Shown: piece by piece, positions 32,907 through 42,987 of the stretch
Position numbering within the stretch: position 1 is the first letter of the stretch
Layout of the letters: each line of letters opens with the position of its first letter
NCBI GenBank assembly: GCA_910578845.1
Contig: CAJTSL010000013.1
Location: forward strand, 11,634-75,633
Reading direction: 5' to 3'
DNA length: 64,000 bases
DNA from: an uncultured Lachnospiraceae bacterium
Lineage (GTDB): Bacteria > Bacillota > Clostridia > Lachnospirales > Lachnospiraceae
Translations under genes and position numbers: made by a program
The notes under the pieces: model-generated
Seen by the model: the letters and a program-made list of their open reading frames with translations, nothing else
The model's database searches: none
What the model was told of the DNA's origin: nothing

Positions 32907-35549
32907 CTACGCCTTCCGGAAAAGAAACCGCTCCCCCTCCGCTGTCAGCGCCTGGGCATCTTCCATTGTCCGCGGGAGCGCCTCACGGATAAATTCCAGC
33001 GCCATGATCACGTTCAGGCACCATTGTGCGGCGAAGTTCGTCGATATCCAGGGAATCTCCGTCAGTATTTCTCTGTTCCCACAGTTTTTCTGTTCTATTG
33101 TCTGGAAGCCTTCCTGGTTCCCGTCATAAATCAGCGTCTGCAACAATATCTCCCATGTTTTCATGGCAAGCTGCCGGTCCTTCTTATATTTTGCCCCATA
33201 TGCGCCAAGCGCGGCGCACATGAACGGCAGCGTAAATTCCCGATCCCCGATGATGCCTTCCGATTCTTCCAACTGCTTCTCCCGTGGCAGATAATAGAAG
33301 CGCCCGAGAGCTGCCAGCATTTCATGAAACTCCTCATCTTTTAACAAATCCGCCGCTTCCAGCCATACTTGTGGCGCTCCCATGCACACTTGAAGATGGC
33401 TTCCGCCTGTCGTCCGCTCCCCGATATAGCGCAAATGGCACGTTTCGGGGTCAAACTCAAAGTCCGGCCCTGATATGAGCTGCAAAGGCATTTTCTTAAT
33501 GTCCTCTAATCCGGTCTTCATCTTATCCCGGTAGCGTATGTCATTTTGCCGCTCCCACTGCGTCATCCAATTCGAGCAAAGCGCCGACCAGTCTGGGCCG
33601 CTGCGTGCATGGCTTTTGTAAACCATCTCTTCTTTCTGATAGAAATCCCCTAACGGGTCTTTGGCATAAAAGCTTTCTTCATTGTCCCGCCACTCTTCGA
33701 AAATGTCTCCTAGCCGCCTGTCCCCTGTCAGGTAGTACAGGAAACGGTGATGCGCCGCCATAGCAATCCGCGCTTCTTTACAAGGACATCCCCAATGCCG
33801 GACATTATGCCGTGATCCTAATCCCTTATATTTTCCCAGATGATAAACATCCACTTCCGAAGTATGCCGCGAAAGCTTTTGCGCCAAGCTAAAAATGTCC
33901 TCCCTGCCGCTTCGTAAGAAACTAAGCCATAGCCATAACGTAGGCACAAGCTCCGTATTATCCCATGCGTACCCGCCGATATCGTAGCGCCATTGGTGCC
34001 TGACGCCGTCATAAGTATGCATAAAGTCGCCATAGTGGAACATGCCATACCATCCCCTCTGTTCTACTTCCTGCAAATAAAAGGCTACGGCACGATCCAA
34101 CTGCTCCTCTAGCCATTTCTCCGTCGGGGATCCATAAGAAGGCAGCGACCAATAGCCAAAAGCACGCATTTCATGATAAAACTGTGGCGTCCCTACATAC
34201 AGCGCCGGTTTATTGAGATCCCGGATAAACTGCTCTAATGCTACGTCCTGCACTGCCACGGCATCAGAGAGCCGTATCGCACATTCATTAGTGCAGGCGA
34301 TCCCTACCGGCGTCGCGCCTTTATAATCATATCCTTCATAGCAGACCTGATTATACCCACGGTTAGCATAATGCCGAAAGTCCATTGCTTCCGCTTCCGG
34401 CGACCAGAACCATATCGCACAAGTTGCCACATCCTTCTCCAAATCCTTCCAATCATATCCTGTCGGATATTTCTCCCAGAAATCCCGTACGCCGACAAGC
34501 ACGCTTCCGATACTGCTGCCAAAAGCGCTTCCTCCAGCCGTGCGCACGCCATGCAGGCAGTCGATAAAGCAACAGTTATCATCCGCAATTTTCTTGCGTA
34601 TGACAAAGTGGCTGACGCTGTCCTGGCAGAGCGTATATTCGCTCCAATGCGGCATATCCTCTAGCACCTTATCCGCAATTTCTTTTTCTTCTCCTGTAAG
34701 GCTCAATGCCTCCCCTTGCATCTGTCTCTCATAAATACCTTCCGGCACTCTAGGACGCCAGGAAAGAAGCGGCGCAAGCGCTTCATGAAACACCCCGTTG
34801 TCTCCCGTAAACTTGATATGACGGTTATATAGCGCGCCTTGCACTGGCATCTTGAATGCAATCCCGATGCCTTTTAAATAATCCCTCTCCTCATCGCCAT
34901 CATATAGAAACGTATGCATGAAACGAATGTCCCTGCCGTTTTTATCAATTGTCATCCTAATGAAGAATGGCAGCTTGCGCATCCCTGCTTCCGACACATG
35001 GATCCCTTCATATTTCAAGACTGCCTGCTGCTCTCCCCACTCCTCCACGATCACCTTTTCTATTTTCCCTTTATAATGGCGAGCCAATCTTGCCATACCA
35101 CCCTCTAGGGAGCACGGTTCTTCTATCTCTAAGACGGGCTGCGCATAGGACAGCCTTGTAACGCCATCGATCTTTACCTGCTCAAAAAGGCAATCGCTGT
35201 TTTCCGCAATATGCAGTTCCATATTTCCTGCATAAATGACCGTAGAGCAGCCATTCTTTTCCATACGGAGCGGATTCTCCACCACCGTTTTTCCTTGTTC
35301 CGATATCTCGACTCTCATCTTCCGTCCAAGCAGCGCAGCGTCCGCTGTATGCGCCGTCCACTTCACCGAACCGTCCGGCCAATAAGCCGTGACCCGTGAC
35401 TGTAACGGCACTTCGCCACCATCCTCCCTGCGGCAGAGGAAACGCTTTTCACCACTCTTTACTTCCTGTTCTATGCATTCCCCTTCTTTCCACATGCACC
35501 CCCATGTCGTATACCCTTCCTTTGCTTCCCTGATATTATGCAATTCCAT
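32907..35549 (-). CDS. Exo-rhamnogalacturonan lyase family protein (PL26 / YetA-like)
   Basis: This 880-residue protein has no signal peptide. The N-terminal part has RIFT-type strands (SRVTAYWPDGSVKWTAHTAD), and the rest is a helical toroid rich in Trp and Tyr (YGMFHYGDFMHTYDGVRHQW, WGCPCKEARIAMAAHHRFLY). These are features of the PcRGLX/YetA family, to which the fungal exo-rhamnogalacturonan lyase (PL26) belongs. It would shorten imported rhamnogalacturonan oligomers from one end. It lies between a GH2 gene and the PL11 gene in the same direction. Start after AAAGGAGCACG with rather long spacing. Confidence 0.8.
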   Translation of the reverse strand: MELHNIREAKEGYTTWGCMWKEGECIEQEVKSGEKRFLCRREDGGEVPLQSRVTAYWPDGSVKWTAHTADAALLGRKMRVEISEQGKTVVENPLRMEKNGCSTVIYAGNMELHIAENSDCLFEQVKIDGVTRLSYAQPVLEIEEPCSLEGGMARLARHYKGKIEKVIVEEWGEQQAVLKYEGIHVSEAGMRKLPFFIRMTIDKNGRDIRFMHTFLYDGDEERDYLKGIGIAFKMPVQGALYNRHIKFTGDNGVFHEALAPLLSWRPRVPEGIYERQMQGEALSLTGEEKEIADKVLEDMPHWSEYTLCQDSVSHFVIRKKIADDNCCFIDCLHGVRTAGGSAFGSSIGSVLVGVRDFWEKYPTGYDWKDLEKDVATCAIWFWSPEAEAMDFRHYANRGYNQVCYEGYDYKGATPVGIACTNECAIRLSDAVAVQDVALEQFIRDLNKPALYVGTPQFYHEMRAFGYWSLPSYGSPTEKWLEEQLDRAVAFYLQEVEQRGWYGMFHYGDFMHTYDGVRHQWRYDIGGYAWDNTELVPTLWLWLSFLRSGREDIFSLAQKLSRHTSEVDVYHLGKYKGLGSRHNVRHWGCPCKEARIAMAAHHRFLYYLTGDRRLGDIFEEWRDNEESFYAKDPLGDFYQKEEMVYKSHARSGPDWSALCSNWMTQWERQNDIRYRDKMKTGLEDIKKMPLQLISGPDFEFDPETCHLRYIGERTTGGSHLQVCMGAPQVWLEAADLLKDEEFHEMLAALGRFYYLPREKQLEESEGIIGDREFTLPFMCAALGAYGAKYKKDRQLAMKTWEILLQTLIYDGNQEGFQTIEQKNCGNREILTEIPWISTNFAAQWCLNVIMALEFIREALPRTMEDAQALTAEGERFLFRKA

Positions 35550-35576
35550 GCTAAAAATCGTGCTCCTTTCTGTTGA

Positions 35577-35853
35577 TTCTTCATTAAGCGATTGCGAAAC
35601 TCCTATTTCCCAAAACCTAGTTATGCAAGATTGACAAGATCACGAGCAGGGGACTTTGGCACCGTCGGCACTTTGGCGCTGTATTGCAGCGCCTTACGTG
35701 CCGCTACGAGTGCCAATGTAGCGAAAGCGCCCCTGCGACGATTTGTCTATAGATGCGACTCCCTCTGGAGGCGCTTCTATTTGTATACTGTGCAGTTGCC
35801 AAAACTTAGTTTCGCAATTATCTGGATTCTTCATTTGGGCAATTGCGAGACTC
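35577..35853. repeat. Composite intergenic element: nested hairpin with flanking repeats
   Basis: The core 35646-35736 is an imperfect inverted repeat with four nested stems (GCAGGGG/CCCCTGC, TTGGCAC/GTGCCAA, GGCAC/GTGCC, GGCGCT/AGCGCC). Left flank: TTCTTCATT..GCGATTGCGAAACTC (35577-35604), then CCAAAACCTAGTTATGCAA. Right flank, in mirrored order: CCAAAACTTAGTTTCGCAA, then TTCTTCATT..GCAATTGCGAGACTC (35827-35853). It fills the 326-bp gap between the GH2 and PL26-like genes, and no gene was seen. Confidence 0.65.
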
Positions 35854-35875
35854 TTTTTTTGCACTTCCCCCCATC

Positions 35876-38800
35876 TCACCCTTCAATCTCCTTCGTTGCG
35901 CTCGTCTGCTGTTTCTCCCAAAATACCTGATTATTATGTATGCTCTCCTCCCTACAGAGAACGTGCAGGCACGCTATCTTTACGACCGCGCCCCGCTTTC
36001 TTTTCACATAGCGGTAGCCTTCCTGGTATTCTTCCCATTCCATGCTCTCTTGTTCTCCATAACAAGAATGCACTACCATTTTGACCTGATTGGTCATACA
36101 AGGCGCCTCCCAGCGGATTTCTTGGGAACGGCTACTGTTCCGGAACGTCACCCTGCACAAGCTTTTCCACGTTCCACTCGCCTCATCCCATGCCATGAAT
36201 TCCGATTCTTTTGGAAATGCGGCTCTCTCTCGTTCCCTCTGTTCCGGCACGTATAAAATCCCCTCTACGCGGATTGACCGTTTCAGTTTTATCACAACCG
36301 TCACCGGGAATCCGCTTTGGCTGATACAGACTGACCTATTAGGGTTCGCCTCTGCTAAAACATTGGCGTTTTCTCCTATCGCTGCGTCCGCCCCTTCAAC
36401 GTTGACTGATTCAGTCATATCTTTCATCCGTAACGTCGGGAACAGGTTCCGCTCTATATCTTCCATCCGTACCATCGCCTCCGGTACAAAGCTATCTGAT
36501 GACACATACCGGTATATAGCCGCGAGCAAGGAATAGGCCGCCGGCCGCTTCTTAAAATCCCCGGTTAAATCAGCGCTGACCACGAGCAGGTTCCCGGCTC
36601 CCACCCTTGCTTCCCAGATAAGCGACAACGGCAGATTCCGGTTCCAGTCATCAATTACCCGCACAATCGGATGGATATCCGCCAGACTTCCTTCCTGCAT
36701 GCAAAACCCCCTTGCCCGCGCCAGGATGTCTTCCCATTGCCAGCCGCCTTCTTCCACTGTCGGGAAATACCGGAACAGCGGGCTGCCAGTATCGATAGCC
36801 AGTCCCAGGCTCCTGCCCCAGGAAGGCCCCATCTGCCCGTTCCAGAAAATATTCTTGATGGACAGTGGCGGGCATTCATACCCCAAATCCGATAGAAAAG
36901 GCGCAAAGATTACCTTTTTCCCTTGCGCAAGCGCCTCTTTTGCCAATTGCCACTCCTGTGTATAGAGAATATTTTTCCCGGTCTTGGTCGTCAGCTTTTT
37001 CTTCTCATACAGATATAATTCCCAGCTATTCTCCGTGACGCCGTCCAAGATCAGGTTAAACGCCATTCTCTGATGCCCGTTTTTATGGAGAAGATTCCTC
37101 ACTGGCTCCATATCCGGTTCTATGACGCCAAGAGAGGTGTTTTGTCCGCTCGGGATCCCAGGAACGGAAATATTTCCCTGCGTTACAATGCGCTCTACCG
37201 CGCCAATCGTCCTTAACTCCCACCTGACCTGACACGCCCCGATCGCTTCTCTCCCGAAATGGCAGATGCCCGCCGGTACGCTGATCTGCTCATTTACGGT
37301 ATATACATAAGAGGGAAATGCCGCAAGAAGCACGGTTTCCCCACAAAATTGCCTAAACTCTTCCGCCCAGACATATCCTTTTTCCTGCCAGAACGCGTCC
37401 AATAACCCTACCAGAGCCGTTCCCTGTCCCAGATAGTCCCGTAAGTCCAGAAGCTCAAATCCGTAAATCCCAGGTGTTCGCAGATTTGCTTCCATGTCTT
37501 CTTTGTAGAGCCGAAGCTGGCTTCTCCCGGATAGATAGGCAAAACTCTTATTCAGCCGCAAGAGCCCGCTCGCCCTACAGTTCTCCCGAAACACCTCATA
37601 GTTTCCAGGCCTGCAATAACCGGTAAACTTATGGATGACGTCAAAGTCCGGATAAGCGCACCATTGCCCCAGTTCATGACATATGACCGGCTTCTTCGCC
37701 TGCCCAAGCGAAGGGGAATAGTCCCTCCCATGCCATCCCGATTCTCCCCGTATGGTGCCTCCCAGGTACGGCCCATATGCCGAGCGGTGGAAATAGAGAT
37801 AATCCACGCCTTCTACCCGTTCTGGCATCACATCGTAAAACCATCCCGTCTGGGCGGTATAAAGTCTGCGCCCGCCATAGCCTAACGCCTCGTCGTAGGC
37901 TTTTGTCTGCGCCACCCATCTTCTAAGCACCTGATACCAATCTCCCGAAGGCTCGTTGGACGGAGAGAACAGGACAAAAGAAGGATGATGCCCGAACTGG
38001 CGAAGAATCCTCTCCGTTTCCTCCCGCAGGATTGCTAGCATGGGGATCCCCTCTTCAAAATGATTCCACATGCCACATTCCGGCTGGATATATATGCCCT
38101 CTTCATCCGCCGCGGCAAATGCGGCCTCGGGCGGGCAATAAGAATGACAGCGGATAAAATTAAGGCCCCATGCCTTTAAAATGCGCATTTTCTCTAACCA
38201 CCAAGCCTTCTGTGTAACGGGATGCCCACTAAGGGGATAATCACCGCCAAAATGAGTCCCCCGGAAATAAGCCGCCCTGCCGTCTACATAGAACTTCCCC
38301 TCCCTTACCTCTATCTGCCGTGGGTGTGCCTGCGCATATGCCCGTTTCTCTGCTTCCCGTCTGCTAAGCTCATCTTCCGTCAGCAGCGCCATCTCTCCTA
38401 TCATGCCATTCCACGTCGCCCCAACGGCGTCTGCAACGCCATGCCCGTCCGGGCGGTACGGCGCCTGCATCGAATTATCTATTTCTATCCCTATTCTGTG
38501 AACGCCTGCCGAAAGCCTGCCACATGCTATGATATGTGCCGCACAAAGCGACATATCGCTCCCTTTTCGTTCCCCGTCCACATATAAAGTTGTCTTCCAA
38601 TGTGTCAATTCTATATAAAGATGCCATGTTTCCTCTGTCTCTTTCGCAATCACGATTTCCTTCTCATAAAATGCTTTTCCCAGAAAATGCTTCGGCGGCT
38701 GTGAGAGAAACGGCACTTTCACACCATCTTCCTGCGCATAACCATACTCTTCCCGCTTCTGCCATTCACGATCATGCAGCCCGCTGACCCAGGGTGTATC

Positions 38801-38923
38801 ATACGAAATCTCTTCTCCGTACCCGTTCGCCTGTAAGATGCCAGGCAAGCGGATATCCCCTTCTTGCTGCCCCTTCTTTGTCCTTAACTTCACATGCCAT
38901 ATGCCTGTAATAGCAAGATACAT
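35876..38923 (-). CDS. GH2-family glycoside hydrolase of the rhamnogalacturonan locus
   Basis: The start is taken at the ATG at 38923 after GGGGGT; the 12 codons upstream overlap a terminator hairpin. The 1015-residue protein has the GH2 sugar-binding and immunoglobulin-like domains (about residues 1-200) and a TIM barrel (about 215-470) with acid/base Glu in LFSPSNEPSGDW and nucleophile Glu in PVICHELGQW. A long C-terminal part follows, ending with a discoidin-like segment (about 870-985, VTVVIKLKRSIRVEGILYVP). There is no signal peptide, so it acts in the cytoplasm, probably on galactose, arabinopyranose or glucuronate side groups of imported pectin oligomers. The linkage cannot be read from sequence. 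Confidence 0.78.
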   Translation of the reverse strand: MYLAITGIWHVKLRTKKGQQEGDIRLPGILQANGYGEEISYDTPWVSGLHDREWQKREEYGYAQEDGVKVPFLSQPPKHFLGKAFYEKEIVIAKETEETWHLYIELTHWKTTLYVDGERKGSDMSLCAAHIIACGRLSAGVHRIGIEIDNSMQAPYRPDGHGVADAVGATWNGMIGEMALLTEDELSRREAEKRAYAQAHPRQIEVREGKFYVDGRAAYFRGTHFGGDYPLSGHPVTQKAWWLEKMRILKAWGLNFIRCHSYCPPEAAFAAADEEGIYIQPECGMWNHFEEGIPMLAILREETERILRQFGHHPSFVLFSPSNEPSGDWYQVLRRWVAQTKAYDEALGYGGRRLYTAQTGWFYDVMPERVEGVDYLYFHRSAYGPYLGGTIRGESGWHGRDYSPSLGQAKKPVICHELGQWCAYPDFDVIHKFTGYCRPGNYEVFRENCRASGLLRLNKSFAYLSGRSQLRLYKEDMEANLRTPGIYGFELLDLRDYLGQGTALVGLLDAFWQEKGYVWAEEFRQFCGETVLLAAFPSYVYTVNEQISVPAGICHFGREAIGACQVRWELRTIGAVERIVTQGNISVPGIPSGQNTSLGVIEPDMEPVRNLLHKNGHQRMAFNLILDGVTENSWELYLYEKKKLTTKTGKNILYTQEWQLAKEALAQGKKVIFAPFLSDLGYECPPLSIKNIFWNGQMGPSWGRSLGLAIDTGSPLFRYFPTVEEGGWQWEDILARARGFCMQEGSLADIHPIVRVIDDWNRNLPLSLIWEARVGAGNLLVVSADLTGDFKKRPAAYSLLAAIYRYVSSDSFVPEAMVRMEDIERNLFPTLRMKDMTESVNVEGADAAIGENANVLAEANPNRSVCISQSGFPVTVVIKLKRSIRVEGILYVPEQRERERAAFPKESEFMAWDEASGTWKSLCRVTFRNSSRSQEIRWEAPCMTNQVKMVVHSCYGEQESMEWEEYQEGYRYVKRKRGAVVKIACLHVLCREESIHNNQVFWEKQQTSATKEIEG

Positions 38924-38946
38924 GCCAATACCCCCATTTTTATCGC

Positions 38947-38977
38947 AAAACACCGGCATCCTAACGGATACCGGTGT
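38947..38977 (-). terminator. Terminator or attenuator between the LplA-like and GH2 genes
   Basis: ACACCGGCATCC (38950-38961) pairs with GGATACCGGTGT (38966-38977) with one mismatch and a 4-nt loop, followed on the minus strand by TTTTG. It would reduce transcription from the abundant binding-protein gene into the enzyme genes. Confidence 0.75.
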
Positions 38978-39058
38978 CCTATCCGCATATTTACGGATTC
39001 TGATTATTCTTTACTTCATCAACGCAATCCCCGGGATATCATCCAGGTACTTGCATTC

Positions 39059-40696
39059 CTACTGCGCATTTACTTCATCAATAATCGCCTGGCCACCTTG
39101 GCTAAGCCAGTTATCCCATGCAGCCTGCAATCCCGCTTCATCAATCTCACCACAGATATATTGCGTCCTTGCCTGTGTGATAATCTCGTCTAACGTCTTG
39201 CCGATATCTGCATATGTTGCGGAATTTGCCAGTTTCGCGGATGCCGGATTGAATACCGCATACTGCTCATTCTCTACATAGACGTCCGCCTGTGCCTGTG
39301 TACGCTCATTCTTAGCCGGTGACGGATCCAAATCGTATCTTGGCAGATAAGCTAACATCTGATTAAGCCCCATATAGTTTGCTGCCAGCGTAGGGTCTTC
39401 TACATCAAGATCTACCAGATTGCCATCGGCATCTTTTTCCCAGTTAACACCTTCAATGCCATATTCAACGAGAAGCCTTACATCATTGTCATTTAATTTA
39501 TCGAGCAATGTCAGCACCGCTTCGACTTTCTCTGGCGTATCGCAGGTAGAAGCGCTTAATGTGAAATATCCGTTATAACCGGAAGTCGCCAATGTCTTGT
39601 TGTTGACAGCGCCCAAGAGGTTCATCGCTGCCGGCTCATCAGGATTGACAACCGACTTCGTGTAAGTATCTGTTGCTACGAAGTAATCCCAGATACGTCT
39701 GCCGCCGTCCATAACGTCGATATAGATACCGCTTTCGCCTGTCTTACAGCCATTGCTCCATGTATCGGTCGTACGGACTGCCCAATCTTTGGGCATTAAG
39801 CCATCATCATAGGCTTTCTTGATCCAGTCCAGCGCTTCCTTATATTCAGGCTGCATATGTACCGGTACCAGTTTGCCATCCACTTCCGCCCATCCGTTTC
39901 CTACGCCGAACCATGTCTGGATGATATCAAACGGGCCTGTATAAGAAGTCATTTCCATGCCATACGTATCGTCTACGCCGTTCCCGTCCGGATCTTCATA
40001 CGTGAACTTATACATCATATCATAGATATCATCAATTGTTTTCGGCTCTTCCGTAATCCCGACAGCTTCCGCCCAGTCCTGACGATAAGAAAGGCCATAA
40101 CGCCCGATGTCCCTTGTACGGGGGATGGCGATCAAAGCGCCGTCTACCGTAAGGCTTTCTGCAACGGACTTATTCATCTGGGAAAGGTTCGGGTATTTCT
40201 CTGCATCCCAGATATAATCATTCAAATCTACGAAAGCGCCTGCTTTTGCAGCGCTGACAATCTCACCCGTCAAAGAGCCGCTATGGGTAATGACCATTGG
40301 CATTGTAGCCGGGTTTGTCATTGCCAATGTAATCTTCTCCTCGAGAACATCCGTGAGCACCCACTCAATATCCAGATTGACATTCGCCGCATCCTCTACC
40401 TGCCCGAGAATCTCTTCTGCATAATCGCCTGTATTGGATGTTCCTGCGTTGAAGTCAATCGTCATAAAGGTAACGTCAACTCTCTCCTTTGGCGCCTCTT
40501 CTTTTGCTTCCTCTTTGGCCTCTTCTTTTTCAGAAGCCGCAGGCGTCTCCGCTGCCGTATTATCCTGTGCCGGTTCCTGGGTCGTGCTGACATCGGCTGT
40601 CGTTTCCGCACCGCCCCCGCCACATGCCGTCAGGCTTAGTGCCATACTAGCAGCTAACGCTGCTGCCATCATTTTTTGAAAACTTTTCTTCTTCAT
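39059..40696 (-). CDS. Extracellular sugar-binding lipoprotein (LplA-like)
   Basis: The start is taken at the ATG at 40696 after AAGGAGG. The 545-residue protein has a lipoprotein signal (ALSLTACGGGG, Cys near residue 25), an acidic low-complexity linker with repeated EEAK, and a large solute-binding fold (about 70-545). This is the size and layout of LplA/YtcQ-type binding proteins for oligosaccharides. It is encoded with LplB- and LplC-like permeases but without an ATPase, so it likely shares a general MsmX-type ATPase. By context it binds unsaturated rhamnogalacturonan oligomers. Confidence 0.87.
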   Translation of the reverse strand: MKKKSFQKMMAAALAASMALSLTACGGGGAETTADVSTTQEPAQDNTAAETPAASEKEEAKEEAKEEAPKERVDVTFMTIDFNAGTSNTGDYAEEILGQVEDAANVNLDIEWVLTDVLEEKITLAMTNPATMPMVITHSGSLTGEIVSAAKAGAFVDLNDYIWDAEKYPNLSQMNKSVAESLTVDGALIAIPRTRDIGRYGLSYRQDWAEAVGITEEPKTIDDIYDMMYKFTYEDPDGNGVDDTYGMEMTSYTGPFDIIQTWFGVGNGWAEVDGKLVPVHMQPEYKEALDWIKKAYDDGLMPKDWAVRTTDTWSNGCKTGESGIYIDVMDGGRRIWDYFVATDTYTKSVVNPDEPAAMNLLGAVNNKTLATSGYNGYFTLSASTCDTPEKVEAVLTLLDKLNDNDVRLLVEYGIEGVNWEKDADGNLVDLDVEDPTLAANYMGLNQMLAYLPRYDLDPSPAKNERTQAQADVYVENEQYAVFNPASAKLANSATYADIGKTLDEIITQARTQYICGEIDEAGLQAAWDNWLSQGGQAIIDEVNAQ

Positions 40697-40800
40697 CTTA
40701 TCCTCCTTGAAAATATATTGGTACTGCTTTTCTATGTCAAAAACTGCCTTTGACATCTATTTCATTGACATCTATTCCCTATGCCAGATATCCGGATTGG

Positions 40801-41712
40801 CTAACCTTTCACTGCTCCGACCATAACGCCTTTGGTGAAGTATTTCTGCACGAAAGGATAGACGCACAGAATCGGTACTGTCGCGATAACGGTACACGCC
40901 ATCTTAATCGCCTTATCCGGCGGCGCACCGTTCATATCGTAATAATCCATGACAACCTCCGAAACCTGGGAAGTCAATAAGATAATCGACCGCAACTGAA
41001 TCTGTATCGGGAATTTCTCCGGTGTCTTCAAATAAATCATAGATGCGAAGTAATCATTCCAGAAACCTACCCCATAAAAGAGGGAAATAGATGCAATGAC
41101 CGGTTTGGACAACGGCAGCACAATCTTGAAAAAAGTGCCAATATCGCTGCATCCATCTATGTATGCCGCGTCTTCTAACTCCTGTGGCATATCCTGGAAG
41201 AAATTCTTGATGATGATCATATTGAAGGGGCTAATCAGCGCCGGCAAGATCAACGCCCAATAGGAATCATATAAGCCATAAGCATTGTAAACGAGATAAG
41301 ACGGTATCATGCCGCCGCTAAAGAGCATCGTTACGATGACCATGTTCAAGATCAGATTCCTTCCCCGAAAATGCTTCTTAGACAAAGGATAAGCAAACGA
41401 CAAGGAAAACATCATACACAATGCCGTTCCCGCTATCGTCAATAAAATGGAGTTTTTCAAACCGCGCAGGATGTTCGCCGTTTTAATCGCATATTGATAC
41501 GCATTGAGCGACCACACTTCGGGAATAATGAAAAACGCCTTCTCCGTCAGCTCCTTATTCGTTGCAAAGGAGCCTGCCAATATGTACAGGAAGGGCAATA
41601 CCGTAGCCAATGCGACCAACGCAAGGCCCGCATAGATGATGACGTCCACGATTCTGTCGCCCAGGCTTCTCTTCACTTTACTGCCCTGTTTCTTTTTCAC
41701 TAGTCCAGCCAT
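40801..41712 (-). CDS. Sugar ABC transporter permease (LplC/YtcP-like)
   Basis: The start is taken at the ATG at 41712 after AAGGAGGGG. The 303-residue protein has six membrane helices and the cytoplasmic EAA loop with EDAAYIDGCSDIGTFFKIVL, which contacts the ATPase. It pairs with the LplB-like permease encoded 10 bp upstream. By context it imports rhamnogalacturonan oligomers. Confidence 0.87.
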   Translation of the reverse strand: MAGLVKKKQGSKVKRSLGDRIVDVIIYAGLALVALATVLPFLYILAGSFATNKELTEKAFFIIPEVWSLNAYQYAIKTANILRGLKNSILLTIAGTALCMMFSLSFAYPLSKKHFRGRNLILNMVIVTMLFSGGMIPSYLVYNAYGLYDSYWALILPALISPFNMIIIKNFFQDMPQELEDAAYIDGCSDIGTFFKIVLPLSKPVIASISLFYGVGFWNDYFASMIYLKTPEKFPIQIQLRSIILLTSQVSEVVMDYYDMNGAPPDKAIKMACTVIATVPILCVYPFVQKYFTKGVMVGAVKG

Positions 41713-41722
41713 ACGCCCCTCC

Positions 41723-42694
41723 TTAATAGATTCCGCTTTCGCCGCACATCTTGGAAATCTTGTTAGAGCCAAGCACCAAAATCATGCCTACTACCGATTT
41801 AAACATACCTGCCGCAGTGGAGAATGAATACTGCCCGTTCTTGATACCACGCGTATAGATATAGGTATCGAAAACGTCCGCATATGCCATGTTCAGGTCA
41901 TTCCTCATCAGGAAGATCTGCTCGTAGCCCGTATTCAGCAGGCCTCCGACCCTCAATATCAGCATCATGATGATCGTCCCTCTGATCGCAGGCAGCGTAA
42001 TATGCCACATTAATCTCCAGCGCCCAGCGCCGTCTACTCTTGCCGCTTCATACATTTCCTGGTCCACCCCGGCAAGCGCCGCAAGGAAAATGATCGTCCC
42101 ATAACCGGTTTCCCGCCAGATATCCTGGCCGACAATCAACCCCCAGAATGCCGAACCTTTTGCCAGCACATCAAAAGTCGTGCCTGTGACCGCCTTAAAA
42201 AGCATGTTTACGACACCGTCCGTCACATTGAATAACTGATAAGTCAAGCTCGCTACGATAACCCACGATACGAAATGCGGGATATAAATAAGCGTCTGCA
42301 CCACCCGTTTATAGCCGTTATGCATGACTTCATTCAAGAATAACGACAAAATGATAGGCGCCGGGAAATAAATGACAAGCTGCAATAAGCTAATCCCCAG
42401 CGTATTACGCAGCAAACGGAAAAAATCCGGCGTATTAAAGAACTTCTGGAACTGTCCAAAGCCTACCCACGGGCTGCCCCAGATCCCTTTGAACGGGCTA
42501 TATTCCTTAAAAGCAATGACAAGGCCTCCCATAGGCACATACTTAAATAAGATAAAATATAACAGTCCCGGGAGCAGCATGATATAAAGCCATTTATGGT
42601 GTTTCATATACTGTAGCGTGCTCATCCGGTTGAGCGTGACCGTCCTTCCGTTCGACAGCGTGATCACATTGTTCTTCTTTTTCTTCGAAGACAT
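41723..42694 (-). CDS. Sugar ABC transporter permease (LplB-like)
   Basis: The start is taken at the ATG at 42694 after GGAGG; an earlier in-frame start overlaps this site. The 323-residue protein has six membrane helices. The first follows HHKWLYIMLLPGLLYFILFK, and the EAA loop reads MYEAARVDGAGRWRLMWHI. It is the first transport gene of the locus, so the promoter controlled by the membrane AraC regulator should lie in 42695-42890. The GTQ/LplB family is specific for oligosaccharides. Confidence 0.87.
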   Translation of the reverse strand: MSSKKKKNNVITLSNGRTVTLNRMSTLQYMKHHKWLYIMLLPGLLYFILFKYVPMGGLVIAFKEYSPFKGIWGSPWVGFGQFQKFFNTPDFFRLLRNTLGISLLQLVIYFPAPIILSLFLNEVMHNGYKRVVQTLIYIPHFVSWVIVASLTYQLFNVTDGVVNMLFKAVTGTTFDVLAKGSAFWGLIVGQDIWRETGYGTIIFLAALAGVDQEMYEAARVDGAGRWRLMWHITLPAIRGTIIMMLILRVGGLLNTGYEQIFLMRNDLNMAYADVFDTYIYTRGIKNGQYSFSTAAGMFKSVVGMILVLGSNKISKMCGESGIY

Positions 42695-42890
42695 AGAAAA
42701 CCTCCTTCCTCCTTTTTCTTCCTTATCAAGCATTGGTCATTTTGTTCAGTTTTTTATTTGACTTACTCAACGACATAGTGCAATTTTACCTGTCCCTATA
42801 TCATTACGTCTATAATCATTTCCTTTTCATGGCATTTGACACTATTTTTTTGTGCAACTTATCCAATTTACTCTTTGGTTTTTGTATAAA

Positions 42891-42958
42891 AAAAAAGGAA
42901 ATAATCATTTCCTTTCTTCGTTTTACAACGTTTTAAGAAAATGATTATTCCCTTTTTT
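42891..42958 (-). terminator. Large inverted repeat, terminator of the membrane AraC gene
   Basis: AAAAAAGGAAATAATCATTT (42891-42910) pairs with 42939-42958 over 20 bp with one mismatch. On the minus strand it is followed by a long T-run. The loop of 28 nt can form a smaller stem. It lies 30 bp after the regulator stop codon and just before the LplB-like promoter region. Confidence 0.8.
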
Positions 42959-42987
42959 ATCTTATATTGTGAATATATCCGATGTGC

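Noticed and set aside
38924..38959. Upstream start for the GH2 protein (MPVFCDKNGG)
   Set aside because: It overlaps the terminator hairpin, and the ATG at 38923 has a proper ribosome site.
42695..42890. Promoter and binding sites of the pectin regulator before the LplB-like gene
   Set aside because: Repeated TTGCAC and GTCAAAT words are present, but their spacing differs between copies and no -35/-10 pair is convincing, so no site is called.
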